This document shows, in pieces, positions 8,031 through 16,071 of a stretch of DNA of 64,000 bases. Made by a program: the position numbers and the translations under genes. Source of the DNA: Desulfobacterales bacterium (GTDB taxonomy: Bacteria; Desulfobacterota; Desulfobacteria; Desulfobacterales; SURF-7). Below the pieces are notes generated by a model. That model was not told where the DNA came from. It saw only the letters and a list, made by a program, of their open reading frames with translations, and ran no database searches. Positions within the stretch are counted from its first letter, which is position 1, and every line of letters begins with the position of its first letter. The DNA lies in the NCBI GenBank assembly GCA_028277765.1, contig JANQFQ010000095.1, forward strand, positions 1 to 64,000. Reading direction: 5' to 3'.

Positions 8031-9407
8031 ATGAACAATCCAAATGATAAAACAGAAGAAATAAAATTGAAACTTATTCCATGGCTTAAAGAAAAAATGC
8101 CTCATGCAGAGAACCTGTCTCTCCCGGAATTTCATCAGCCAGGCATGGGCATGTCAAGCGAGACATACCTGCTTACAGTGGAATGGGAGGAAGCTGGATC
8201 AAGCCAATCACAGGGCATGGTACTTAGATCCGCTCCCCAGGATTTTAAAGTGTTTCCTGATTACGAACTGACGCACCAATTTAAAATAATGAAAGCCCTA
8301 GAACAAACAGATGTGCCGTGCGCAAAAATGCTCTGGATGGAAGAGAACGCGTCTTTAATCGGCTCGCCTTTCTTTCTGATGGGAAGGCTGTTTGGCGACG
8401 TCCCCCAGGACTATCCCTCATATCATGGTTCAGGTATGTTTTTTGACGCAACCCCTGAACAGCGCGCAAAAATGTGGTGGGCCTCCCTTGAAGCCATGAC
8501 AAAAATTCACAGATTGGAGTGGCAGAAGCTTAATTTATCCTTTCTTGGCGTACCAAAAGGAGGGATAGATCCAGTAGACCGACAGATTGCATACTGGGAC
8601 CGGTATTTTGAGTGGATGAAGGACGCACCTGATGAAAGCCATCCAACCATTGAAGCGTCCATGAAGTGGTTAAAGGAGAACCGTTATGAACCAGAACGGA
8701 TTGCCCTGTGCTGGGGAGATGCCCGGATGGGCAACACCCTTTACGACAAAGATTTTAATGTGATTGCTGTCATGGACTGGGAAATGGCGTTTCTTTCTGA
8801 TCCAGAAGCTGATCTTGCCTGGTTTATGCTCCTTGACTGGCAGCATAGCGGCGGCGCAGGGCTACCTAGGTGTGAAGGGACACCCGAATACGATGATACC
8901 GTAAAAAAATATGAAGAACTTACCGGCTGGAAAGTGAAACATCTTCTGTTTAATGAAGTGTTTTCCGCGGTCAGGTACGGCATGATTTTGGTTGCCGTGC
9001 TGAAAAAGTTTATCAAGCAGAATATACCGATTGAAGAGGATATGCTCTTAAACAATGTCTGCACCCAGCGCCTGTCCGAACTACTTGACCTCCCCTCCCC
9101 CGGCCCCAAACGGCATGAAACTGCGGACATAAAAGATATCACTGTTTCCGTACAGTTCCATTTCACAGGGCCGAACGGCTATGACTGGTATATCATCTCT
9201 GAAAAGGGGACAGGCACTTGTTATGACGGCGTTATTGACAATCCAACCTGTACCATCACGGCAACCCTGGAAGACTGGAATGCGATCCAGAGTGGTGAAC
9301 TTGACCGCATAGAAGCATGGTCCAGCGGGAGGCTGGTCACTGATGGTGACATTAATGTGATGGTACAGCTGGAGGAAGTTATTGCCGAGTTTACAAAACC
9401 CATCTAG
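8031..9407 (+). CDS. APH-type phosphotransferase fused to SCP2 domain
   Basis: 458 aa. Residues about 15-345 are an aminoglycoside-phosphotransferase/choline-kinase fold: a glycine-rich GMGMSSETY turn near the start, the catalytic loop CWGDARMGN (Asp230), and the metal-binding VMDWEMA motif. Residues about 365-455 look like a sterol carrier protein 2 domain (DWYIISEKGTG, DNPTCTITATLEDW, GRLVTDGDI). APH-like enzymes of the ACAD10/11 class phosphorylate hydroxy-acyl groups before dehydration, so a role in lipid or hydroxyacyl catabolism is plausible; substrate unproved. Third gene of the operon beginning at 6050, 59 bp after the previous gene. It ends five bases before the convergent SnoaL-like gene. 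Confidence 0.8.
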   Translation: MNNPNDKTEEIKLKLIPWLKEKMPHAENLSLPEFHQPGMGMSSETYLLTVEWEEAGSSQSQGMVLRSAPQDFKVFPDYELTHQFKIMKALEQTDVPCAKMLWMEENASLIGSPFFLMGRLFGDVPQDYPSYHGSGMFFDATPEQRAKMWWASLEAMTKIHRLEWQKLNLSFLGVPKGGIDPVDRQIAYWDRYFEWMKDAPDESHPTIEASMKWLKENRYEPERIALCWGDARMGNTLYDKDFNVIAVMDWEMAFLSDPEADLAWFMLLDWQHSGGAGLPRCEGTPEYDDTVKKYEELTGWKVKHLLFNEVFSAVRYGMILVAVLKKFIKQNIPIEEDMLLNNVCTQRLSELLDLPSPGPKRHETADIKDITVSVQFHFTGPNGYDWYIISEKGTGTCYDGVIDNPTCTITATLEDWNAIQSGELDRIEAWSSGRLVTDGDINVMVQLEEVIAEFTKPI

Positions 9408-9412
9408 GAAAA

Positions 9413-9832
9413 TTATTCACCCCACGCCTTTTTCAGCATCTCAGTATCAAAATAATAATCTTGAATCTGAACGACTTTTCTTCTTTTAACTTTAATCACT
9501 GATACACCGCTGTTTTCAAATGTCTCACCATCTTTATTGGTTACAGCACATTCAAACTCAACAGCGAGGGTATTGGATAAACCGACAGCAAATATATCTT
9601 TTATATATGTATTGGTAACTTTAAATTCCAGCTCAGGAAACTGTTCCATATATTTATTAAAAAATGTTTTGATTGCCTCTTTACCTTCCATTCTTCCGCT
9701 GACAGACATACTGCCGGGGAAGATAAGCACTGCGTTATCAGACCAGTGTGAAAGAAGTTTCTCCACATCACGCTGATTCATCACATCTGTTCCTGAACCC
9801 ATCATTGTTTTAAGTATTACCGCTCCAACCAT
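9413..9832 (-). CDS. SnoaL-like (NTF2-fold) protein
   Basis: 139 aa. The pattern RDVEKLLSHWSDNAVLIFPG, GRMEGKEAIKTFF, then LEFKVTNTYI and FENSGVSVIKVKRRKVVQIQDYY is typical of SnoaL-like members of the NTF2 superfamily, small cone-shaped proteins that act as isomerases, cyclases or binding domains for hydrophobic molecules. The open frame extends to a TTG at 9859, but the ATG at 9832 has a good GCGAGG seven bases upstream and is chosen. It converges on the APH-SCP2 gene. Possible functional link to that lipid-related operon is only positional. Confidence 0.8.
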   Translation of the reverse strand: MVGAVILKTMMGSGTDVMNQRDVEKLLSHWSDNAVLIFPGSMSVSGRMEGKEAIKTFFNKYMEQFPELEFKVTNTYIKDIFAVGLSNTLAVEFECAVTNKDGETFENSGVSVIKVKRRKVVQIQDYYFDTEMLKKAWGE

Positions 9833-9897
9833 ATTAAGCCTCGCTATTTCGTTATCCAACTGAAAGCCGCATCAAAATCATCAAATCATATCCATTA

Positions 9898-10254
9898 TTA
9901 AAAGCTGACAACCTTACACTCTTTTGACAGCTCAAAAAACAGGTCCATACCTTTTAGCTCGGCGGTTTCAACCATTTCATCTGTTGTCAAAGCCCTGAAA
10001 TCATAACAGGGTTTACAGACATAGATGTTTACATTTTCATCTACTAAATAATCCATACATGCCTTAATCGGCGGCGGTCCGATTGGAACCATTTTGGGAT
10101 ATACTTCTTTTTTGGCAAGCAGTACAGCATCATGAAAAAGAAATATGGTAACATCCATACCTTCTGAATGCGCCTTCATGGCATAAGCAAACGCCAGCCC
10201 TGCTCTGGTAGGATCTGTGGGACCCCATGTTGTGTGCACTAATACCTTGTCCAT
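9898..10254 (-). CDS. DsrE-like sulfur-relay family protein
   Basis: 118 aa. The start VLVHTTWGPTDPTRAGLAFAYAMKA and the core MDVTIFLFHDAVLLA are characteristic of the DsrE/DsrF/YchN fold. Cysteines at about 66, 80 and 83 (KACMDYL, VCKPCYDF) occupy the region where DsrE-type proteins carry their persulfide cysteine, but I cannot say which would be reactive. A strong AGGAGGT precedes the ATG. It is cytoplasmic, and in anaerobes such proteins take part in sulfur transfer or peroxiredoxin-like signalling. It lies 66 bp upstream of the SnoaL-like gene on the same strand, so the two may be co-transcribed. Confidence 0.8.
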   Translation of the reverse strand: MDKVLVHTTWGPTDPTRAGLAFAYAMKAHSEGMDVTIFLFHDAVLLAKKEVYPKMVPIGPPPIKACMDYLVDENVNIYVCKPCYDFRALTTDEMVETAELKGMDLFFELSKECKVVSF

Positions 10255-10279
10255 TTTTACCTCCTGAATAATTAATTTG

Positions 10280-10588
10280 TTGTCTTGACCTATACTTGAC
10301 TTTACATACTATGTCAGATCTCATTGAGTCACATTTGTCTCAAAAGTTTTAAATCCGAAGCACGAAATCCGAAATCCGAAACAATATCAAATGACCAAAA
10401 TTCAAAGTCCAGAACAAAAGGCAGTTTGATTCGAAAATTTAGGTGGTTAAGGTTTTGATCATTTGAACATTTAGATTTTGAATTTGTTTCGGATTTCGGA
10501 TTTCGTGCTTCGAATTTATAATTGTCGAGACAAATAAAACACGATTAGAATTTACAATATAAGTAAAATCAAGTATAGGTCAAGACAA
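10280..10588. mobile_element. Nested inverted-repeat (MITE-like) element, copy 1
   Basis: Outer arms 10280-10305 and 10563-10588 are inverted copies with one mismatch over 26 bp (core TCTTGACCTATACTTGA). Inner arms 10351-10383 and 10485-10517 match over 33 bp with one mismatch (core GCACGAAATCCGAAATCC). A third short pair, ATTTGTCTC at 10333-10341, pairs with 10527-10535. The whole 309 bp could fold into a long interrupted hairpin. There is no coding frame inside. The right arm overlaps the last codons and stop of the downstream minus-strand gene. A related, more decayed copy lies at 18.95-19.07 kb. Confidence 0.7.
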
Positions 10589-11062
10589 TTTATTATACAG
10601 TCCCGCTCTGAGCATCCATCTCGGCACTTTAGCCTTATATGCTGTCCATTCCGGTCCGAACAATTTTAACAGGGCTGGTTCTTCATAAAAGACGACCCTA
10701 AGATGAAAACCTATTCCAAGCAAGAGCGCATATACACCTATCAGCGGTGACCCAGATATCAAACAAAAACCAAAGACAATAGTCAACACACCAAGATACA
10801 TGGGATTACGTGTGTACCTATACAAACCAACAACCACAAACCGCACTGGAGGATCCCAGGGCGCCAGGGTACCTTTACCGGACACATAAAAATCCCGAAC
10901 ACACCACAGTAAAATAAAAATCCCAATTGTAAAAGGAAAAAGGCCTATTTTAAATCCTTCAACTTTCAAGGGATCAAATATCCTTAAAACAACCGGCACC
11001 ACAAATACGCCTATTCCTGGTAGCATTAAAAAAGCCGCTATCGCTCTAACATATAGTTTCAT
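10580..11062 (-). CDS. Isoprenylcysteine carboxyl methyltransferase-like membrane protein
   Basis: 160 aa with about four membrane helices (residues about 5-25, 38-55, 75-95, 100-122). The signature GLYRYTRNPMYLG near residue 80 and the C-terminal EEPALLKLFGPEWTAYKAKVPRW are diagnostic of the ICMT/PEMT-like family, integral-membrane methyltransferases that use SAM on lipid-like or prenylated substrates. Start overlaps the end of the upstream methyltransferase by 17 bp, indicating an operon. The last codons Leu-Ser-stop are contributed by the arm of the inverted-repeat element, so the original C-terminus may have been altered. Confidence 0.8.
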   Translation of the reverse strand: MKLYVRAIAAFLMLPGIGVFVVPVVLRIFDPLKVEGFKIGLFPFTIGIFILLWCVRDFYVSGKGTLAPWDPPVRFVVVGLYRYTRNPMYLGVLTIVFGFCLISGSPLIGVYALLLGIGFHLRVVFYEEPALLKLFGPEWTAYKAKVPRWMLRAGLYNKLS

Positions 11063-11858
11063 CTGTCTTTTTCATTATTGTTGCTGATGCAATTGGCAGA
11101 AATGACATTCCTAGCAAAGAAAAAGAATTTAAGTGTCCACACTCCAAAATTTTTAAACCAGCAGCGGAAATCACTTTTCGCAATTCTTCTGGTTCGCGTA
11201 TGTGAATGGAAAAATCACCACATTCTGTTTCCCAGTAAAATGACGGCACAGGATCAACAACGATGATTAATCCGTTTTCACTGGAGCACGCATTTACCAT
11301 ATTCGCGGTTACACTGCTGATATCGTTAATATACGGAAACACATTAATGCAAAAAACAAGATCATACGCTTCATCAAAAACACCCAAAGGTTCATTGACA
11401 TCTTGTACGGCAAACTGCGTGTTTTGGCTGTCAAATATTTTTATACACCTGTTAATGGCAACATCATTAAAATCAACTCCAGTGTAAGAAAACGCGCTTG
11501 GTCTATTGCTTGTGATCCATTGATAAAGTCCACCCCTACCACATCCTAAATCAAGGATTTTAAGCTGGCTTTCTCTGTTTAACTGTTTTTGGAGGAATTT
11601 ACTCTTTTCTAATATGTCTATATACCACTTCGTGGATGAATCGGTAAAACCGTCAAACATACTTTCTGGTGAATATGACTGAAAATATTTTTTTACCTTC
11701 TCTCCATCGAGAAGTATCTCTTTTTGTAAAGGTTTTGAGAATAAAGCATGCCAGATAATCCGAAAGATATCCAGGCCTTCCCAGTATCTTTTATCTGTCG
11801 GGATATTAACAGAATACGAGATACAATTCGATTTTTCTTTTTTTTCAAGCAGCTTCAT
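11046..11858 (-). CDS. Class I SAM-dependent methyltransferase
   Basis: 270 aa. Motif I is LKILDLGCGRGGLYQW near residue 95, followed by YTGVDFNDVAI (acidic loop), AVQDVNEPLG and LVFCINVFPYI. The N-terminal 90 residues carry extra helical sequence that may bind a large substrate. The gene overlaps the alpha/beta hydrolase gene upstream by 14 bp and the ICMT-like gene downstream by 17 bp, so translation is likely coupled. Substrate unknown; with a hydrolase and a membrane methyltransferase in the same transcript, a lipid-linked or small hydrophobic acceptor is a reasonable guess. Confidence 0.8.
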   Translation of the reverse strand: MKLLEKKEKSNCISYSVNIPTDKRYWEGLDIFRIIWHALFSKPLQKEILLDGEKVKKYFQSYSPESMFDGFTDSSTKWYIDILEKSKFLQKQLNRESQLKILDLGCGRGGLYQWITSNRPSAFSYTGVDFNDVAINRCIKIFDSQNTQFAVQDVNEPLGVFDEAYDLVFCINVFPYINDISSVTANMVNACSSENGLIIVVDPVPSFYWETECGDFSIHIREPEELRKVISAAGLKILECGHLNSFSLLGMSFLPIASATIMKKTDETIC

Positions 11859-12612
11859 TTTGATTCAGCCAGTCGGCAACATCCTCTGCTATTTCTTCCC
11901 AGTCCGGCTCACCAATAACCCAGTGAGCGTGATTATCATACGCCTTGTAGTCCGCGTTATATTTTTCAGCTGTTTTTCGAACTCCTGAGGCAGGTGTTAT
12001 CCTATCCTGGGTCCCGGCAATAACCAAAACCGGACAGGTAACCTTTGTTTCATCCACGCAAGCAGCTCTTTTTAAGTCAAACATCCAGAAGCCTATTTCA
12101 GCGGCCGCTCGTCCTGATTCATACACGAATTTTTCATAAACCGTTTTCTGTTCTTCAAGTGAAAGCAGGTGCATGCATGAATATGCTGCCGCTTCAAAAG
12201 AGAGGCGATGCGGCTCCCGCCAGAATCCCCATTGTTTAATGATATCCAGAAAACTCTTAATCACAGAAAATTTTAGCGCCACAATCCCGCCCGGAGGCGC
12301 CGGGGTTAGCAAAACGAGGCTTTTTGCGAGATCTCTTTCGCTTAATATCTGAGCCAGCAAGGCGCCCATGGAATGGCCCATCAGGATCGGCTTATCATCA
12401 AGGCCACGGATATATTCTTCAAGGTCGCGAACGTAATCAAGCAGACTGGTCGTGCCCAGGCCGGGCGGTGGTTCTTCTTTAGGATCTATATCATGATAAC
12501 GAAGTGTAGGTGTATGGCAAGTATATCCCTTTTCCTCAAAATACCGTTTATAATTCTCCAGGCTCCAGCTACCGCCCCACATGCCATGAATCATTACAAT
12601 TGTCTCAGTCAT
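11845..12612 (-). CDS. Alpha/beta hydrolase
   Basis: 255 aa. The oxyanion segment IHGMWGGSWS near the start, the nucleophile elbow MGHSMGALLA (Ser near 82), the acid turn GTQDRITP and the catalytic His in NHAHWVIGEP form a complete alpha/beta hydrolase triad. Length and motifs fit soluble esterase/lipase-type enzymes of about 250 aa. It overlaps the PH-domain membrane gene upstream by 8 bp and the methyltransferase downstream by 14 bp, so it is the second gene of a tightly packed four-gene operon. Substrate not predictable. Confidence 0.85.
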   Translation of the reverse strand: MTETIVMIHGMWGGSWSLENYKRYFEEKGYTCHTPTLRYHDIDPKEEPPPGLGTTSLLDYVRDLEEYIRGLDDKPILMGHSMGALLAQILSERDLAKSLVLLTPAPPGGIVALKFSVIKSFLDIIKQWGFWREPHRLSFEAAAYSCMHLLSLEEQKTVYEKFVYESGRAAAEIGFWMFDLKRAACVDETKVTCPVLVIAGTQDRITPASGVRKTAEKYNADYKAYDNHAHWVIGEPDWEEIAEDVADWLNQNEAA

Positions 12613-13078
12613 TGTTCTTCTCTAATGCAGCAATAAAAGCTTTTGGTTTTTCAGGAGAAATAAGCACTATGGTTTTTGCTGTTTTCACAAGAACAAAGTC
12701 CTCAAGTTTACTCCTTGTAACGTAGGCTCTGAAAACACCATACTGTTTATTCCAAAAGATGCCTGTACCGGCAAATAGGCCTCCATTGCCCCACAGCCGG
12801 ATTCCCATTGACGGTTTTTTGACAACTGCTGAACATTTTATAACCTGATCAAACTCCTTTTTATTTATCCTGGAAAAAACAGTCAGCCGTTTATCCTTCA
12901 TCTCATAGGCAACAGGAGCGTACAGATAACACCCTCCAACGATTACCAACATAATGATTCCTACGGCTAAAAAATCCGGTTGAAAAAAAGAACCGATCAT
13001 CATACTGACCGTAAATATTATTACCAGAAATGTGATAATATTAATTGCTAGGCATGCTGGTGCAACGCTTTGTTTCAT
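12605..13078 (-). CDS. PH-domain-like inner-membrane protein
   Basis: 157 aa. Two adjacent hydrophobic helices (about residues 10-30 and 34-55) precede a soluble domain with strand-like segments KRLTVFSRINKKEF, YGVFRAYVTR and FVLVKTAKTIVLISPEKPKAFI. That pattern (EDFVLVKT...VLISPENPEEFI) is typical of bacterial PH-domain proteins, which sit in the cytoplasmic membrane. First gene of the overlapping operon PH protein, hydrolase, methyltransferase, ICMT-like; its stop overlaps the hydrolase start by 8 bp. Role unknown. Confidence 0.7.
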   Translation of the reverse strand: MKQSVAPACLAINIITFLVIIFTVSMMIGSFFQPDFLAVGIIMLVIVGGCYLYAPVAYEMKDKRLTVFSRINKKEFDQVIKCSAVVKKPSMGIRLWGNGGLFAGTGIFWNKQYGVFRAYVTRSKLEDFVLVKTAKTIVLISPEKPKAFIAALEKNND

Positions 13079-13167
13079 TTTTTTCTCTTTATTTTATTGT
13101 TTTTGATACCATCATTGCCTTAATTGAAAGGAAGCCTTTAATGTAGATCAGTTTTTTGCTTTTAAGG

Positions 13168-13824
13168 TCACTCATCTTTTCCTACATTGTCATATCTATT
13201 AAATATTTTTTTCAATATGCTGATATACTTCCTTTCCGCATTCATATAATCGTTTACACAGCCATTATAATGTTGTTCCCATTTCTTAATATCCTTCCGG
13301 TTCAGCCTGTCATCTATATGAATGGGATCCTCTGTTTTAAAATCTCCTCCCCACCTCATTTCTTTGTCTGCCTGGATGTCTTTGATGAATTGCTTGACTT
13401 CTTCAGGGAGGTCCAGACGTTTGTCCTGCATCATGTCCTTTGATTCATATAATTTATGCCGACAGACAGGATTAAAGTCAATCGCGTGCCCGGCAAGATG
13501 ATTCGAATTTGAGGCCGGCTTTACCACAGTGTTTTTTAATTTTTTTTGAGGCGGCCGATAACTCTGGGTTATCACGAGTATAATATCATTCTTTTCCGCG
13601 TATAATTCAACCTGTTTCATAATATTAAGAAACTCCCTATTGATGAGAATCTGCCGCCCTCTGTATCCTTTGATCCGTTCTCCTCTGTATTCAATAAGGG
13701 TATTAAAATGCTCCGTTGTTAAATGTGTCCAGAATTGATTAAAAAAATAGAAATACACAACAACAATGATGGTAATAGAAAATACACAAAAGAAAAGTAT
13801 ATACCGAGTCTGTTTTTTAGTCAT
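13168..13824 (-). CDS. M15-family D,D-/L,D-peptidase, membrane anchored
   Basis: 218 aa. A single N-terminal helix (about residues 8-29) anchors the protein. The M15 zinc site is visible: SNHLAGHAIDF supplies the first His and the Asp, and DPIHID, preceded by WGGDF, supplies the second His. This WGGDF...HID arrangement is typical of VanY/endolysin-like peptidases that cut peptidoglycan stem peptides. An ITQSYRPP strand before the motif supports the fold. The enzyme probably acts in the periplasm. It stands upstream of the PH-protein operon with a 90-bp gap and downstream of a sigma-54 promoter region that points the other way. Confidence 0.8.
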   Translation of the reverse strand: MTKKQTRYILFFCVFSITIIVVVYFYFFNQFWTHLTTEHFNTLIEYRGERIKGYRGRQILINREFLNIMKQVELYAEKNDIILVITQSYRPPQKKLKNTVVKPASNSNHLAGHAIDFNPVCRHKLYESKDMMQDKRLDLPEEVKQFIKDIQADKEMRWGGDFKTEDPIHIDDRLNRKDIKKWEQHYNGCVNDYMNAERKYISILKKIFNRYDNVGKDE

Positions 13825-13924
13825 TTCCGCATTGATAATTATTATTGAAAGTTCTTATATACATAACACATGGTTGTAAAATAAAAAAGAAAGCTTGAAA
13901 AAAACCTGACATATTGTGGCCCAT

Positions 13925-13942
13925 TATGACAAAATTTGTCAT
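13925..13942. promoter_or_regulatory. Palindrome, candidate enhancer-binding site
   Basis: The sequence ATGACAAA-A-TTTGTCAT has perfect 8-bp arms around a single base. It lies about 75-90 bp upstream of a consensus sigma-54 promoter, the usual position for dimers of an NtrC-type activator. Its link to that promoter is inference. Confidence 0.45.
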
Positions 13943-14015
13943 CTTTTTGCCCGCACGAATGCCTTTTTCGTCATAACTATTTGAATTTTCAACATAACTA
14001 TTTGCGCTGCAATTG

Positions 14016-14031
14016 TGGCATTGGTTTTGCT
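14016..14031 (+). promoter_or_regulatory. Sigma-54 (RpoN) promoter, -24/-12
   Basis: TGGCATTGGTTTTGCT has the invariant GG and GC separated by ten bases and matches the RpoN consensus TGGCAC-N5-TTGCW at nearly every position. It directs transcription rightward, starting near 14042, into the short frame at 14092. No intact gene follows directly on this strand for 2 kb, so it may drive a small RNA or a decayed gene. Confidence 0.65.
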
Positions 14032-14091
14032 ACTATAATAAGTTAATAACTATCCTAAAATAATACTCGAAATGAATGAGGACTCCTTAAG

Positions 14092-14418
14092 ATGAAAACA
14101 TTCAACCTAACACTCTTTAAAAACTAATAAAAAACAGGCGCGGGTCTTAAACCTGAAAAGGTCTTAGATAATCTTGACAGAAATGACAATATTGCAATGA
14201 TAAAAGGTAACAAACAATACAACAGAAGACCTGAATTAATACACCTGTCCTGTAATGATTTTCATTATAGTATAGCACTGCTATGCACGGAGTCCTACCC
14301 AAAAGAATCTGCCAGCAAAAAGAATGCCTTAAAAAAACCACTGCTTTGCAGTTTTAAGGTTAATATCAGCAAAGTTCGCCGTTGTAAGACACGTACTTAT
14401 TCCAGGATTAGTATTTAG
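14092..14418 (+). pseudogene. Broken small ORF downstream of sigma-54 promoter
   Basis: An ATG at 14092 opens MKTFNLTLFKN and then meets two adjacent TAA codons (14125-14130). The same frame then stays open for 95 codons to 14418, beginning KTGAGLKPEKVLDNLD and including CNDFHYSIALLC. The continuity of frame on both sides suggests one gene interrupted by stop codons, but no homologue is known to me and the downstream part could also be a chance open frame or part of an RNA. The 600-bp gap 13825-14421 otherwise holds only the sigma-54 promoter and palindrome. Confidence 0.3.
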
Positions 14419-14421
14419 GAT

Positions 14422-15042
14422 TTAAAAATAGCGCTTATACCCGATGCCGACAATCGGAGTGCTTATATCAAAATCGTCGTCTTTATACTTCTCCTCATCG
14501 GGCAGATAGAATGCCATCTCAAGCTTGTTGTAGAGGTATTTCAAATCAATATTTAAAGAGGCTTTTTCACTGATAGGGAATTCCGCACCGATGCCGACAA
14601 GAACACCGAAATCATTTTCAGCCTCAATATCCGAACCCTCTATCCATCCCGCTGAATTACCGGTTATGTCATTAAGATAAAGACCTATTCCCGCTTCCAG
14701 GTACGGTGTAAACTTTTCAGAATAATCATTAAACATGTACTGCAGCATAATGACAATGGGAATCTGCTTGAGATCTAGGGCATCGACATCATCTCTGCCG
14801 TCGATCGTCAACGCAAGGTCTGTTTCAGTAAATCCCAGATTGAATTCAATCTGCATATTTTCAGAAAACGCCTTGGTCAGGTTGACTTCAAGCATTATGC
14901 TTGAATCAAGATCATACTCAATACCATCTTCCCAGCCATCATCGAATAACAGATAGGAGGCCCTTACGCCAAACCTGTCCTGTGAAAAAGCCTGACCAGC
15001 GCAAAACAGTATTAAAAAAATCACTAATAGATATCTCTTCAC
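14422..15042 (-). CDS. Outer-membrane beta-barrel protein (OmpW-like)
   Basis: About 206 aa. A signal peptide (KRYLLVIFLILFCAGQAFSQ, cleavage after AFS) is followed by alternating amphipathic strands (FGVRASYLLF, SIMLEVNLTKAF, YLEAGIGLYLND, FGVLVGIGAEFP, PIVGIGYKRYF) and a terminal aromatic residue, the signature of a small eight-strand outer-membrane barrel. The frame extends to a TTG at 15066, but the GTG at 15042, with AAAGGTG a few bases upstream, gives a clean signal peptide and is chosen. Acidic loops (DGWEDGIEYDLD, KYKDDDFD) would face outward. Ligand unknown. Confidence 0.75.
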   Translation of the reverse strand: MKRYLLVIFLILFCAGQAFSQDRFGVRASYLLFDDGWEDGIEYDLDSSIMLEVNLTKAFSENMQIEFNLGFTETDLALTIDGRDDVDALDLKQIPIVIMLQYMFNDYSEKFTPYLEAGIGLYLNDITGNSAGWIEGSDIEAENDFGVLVGIGAEFPISEKASLNIDLKYLYNKLEMAFYLPDEEKYKDDDFDISTPIVGIGYKRYF

Positions 15043-15088
15043 GGCTTTCACCTTTAAACGGAACAAGTTATCTTTAACGTTTCACTGA

Positions 15089-15286
15089 TTATTGTATTAT
15101 TTCATGGACACTTTCTGAAGCCAGAAGTTCATCTAAAAGTTCAAGATGTGTATTCTGATCTTTTTCAATAGCACAGCGCATACTTAAAACGCATAATCTT
15201 AAACATATCCGGTCTTCAATACTGAAATTTCCAAAACAGCCTAGATAATCAGTTGAATACGTCAGTCGGTTTAGTCTATTATTCAT
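15089..15286 (-). CDS. Hypothetical 65-aa protein
   Basis: The ATG overlaps the stop of the inositol-monophosphatase gene (ATGA overlap, 4 bp), the classic sign of translational coupling, which is the main reason to accept it. The protein has two predicted helices (RICLRLCVLSMRCAIEKD and HLELLDELLASESVHEII) and no recognised domain. Probably soluble. It ends 46 bp before the outer-membrane barrel gene. Confidence 0.5.
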   Translation of the reverse strand: MNNRLNRLTYSTDYLGCFGNFSIEDRICLRLCVLSMRCAIEKDQNTHLELLDELLASESVHEIIQ

Positions 15287-16071
15287 GCCGTCTCTTTCAA
15301 CTCTAATATTTTAATCATTTCATTGTGAATCTTACCATTAGTCGCCAGAAGTTCATCTTTCTCAACTGAAAACGGCCTGTTTGAAAAGTCCGTTATTGTG
15401 GCGCCCGCCTCTTTTGCTATCAGCATACCTGCCGCTGTATCCCATGGCTTCAAGTTCTGTTCCCAGAAACCGTCAAATCGGCCACAGGCAACATAGCAAA
15501 GGTCTATGGCAGCAGAACCGAGTCTGCGAATCCCCCTTGAGGCTATCAAGCAGCTTGAAAAACGCTCAATAAGTGGTTCAAAAATCTCCTTCAGGTTGTA
15601 CGGAAAACCTGTTACCAGGAGGCTCTCTGAAACTTTATCAGCCTGTGAAACTGTTATGGGCTGTCCGTTTAACTGTGCCCCGTTTCCCCTTACAGCGGTA
15701 AAGAGTTCCTCTGTCATCGGGTTCAAGACAACTCCTGTTGCCACGTCACCGTTCAACGCAAAGGCGATGGAAATGGAAAAAAGATTTAATTGATGCGCAA
15801 AGTTTGTAGTACCGTCAAGTGGATCAATAATCCACTGAAACGCCTCATCCCCTTTATTGAAACCGCTTTCCTCTGCCAGAACAGCATGGTCCGGGAAAGC
15901 ATCGCGTATCGTCTCAATGATGATCTTTTCAGATCTGGTGTCAGCTTCTGTTACAAGATCTATTGCACCTTTTTTATTGATATCTGTTATATTGCCAAGG
16001 CATGAACGAATAATTTTAGCGCTCTTTATCGCCGCAGCAGTTCCTACCCGTTTAACCAGTTCCAAGTCCAT
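15283..16071 (-). CDS. suhB: Inositol monophosphatase family protein SuhB
   Basis: 262 aa, normal length. All metal-binding motifs are present: AEESG near residue 67, the DPLDGTTNF loop near 85, and WDTAAGMLIAKEAGA near 212. The family removes phosphate from myo-inositol-1-phosphate and, in bacteria, the SuhB member also joins rRNA transcription antitermination complexes. Cytoplasmic, magnesium-dependent. It is the first gene of a small minus-strand group, with a 65-aa gene coupled to its stop. The start ATG at 16071 has no obvious strong Shine-Dalgarno. Confidence 0.9.
   Translation of the reverse strand: MDLELVKRVGTAAAIKSAKIIRSCLGNITDINKKGAIDLVTEADTRSEKIIIETIRDAFPDHAVLAEESGFNKGDEAFQWIIDPLDGTTNFAHQLNLFSISIAFALNGDVATGVVLNPMTEELFTAVRGNGAQLNGQPITVSQADKVSESLLVTGFPYNLKEIFEPLIERFSSCLIASRGIRRLGSAAIDLCYVACGRFDGFWEQNLKPWDTAAGMLIAKEAGATITDFSNRPFSVEKDELLATNGKIHNEMIKILELKETA

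Noticed and set aside
10130-10324. 64-codon frame overlapping the DsrE-like gene
   Set aside because: Shadow frame; the DsrE-like gene on the same strand has the strong Shine-Dalgarno and family motifs.
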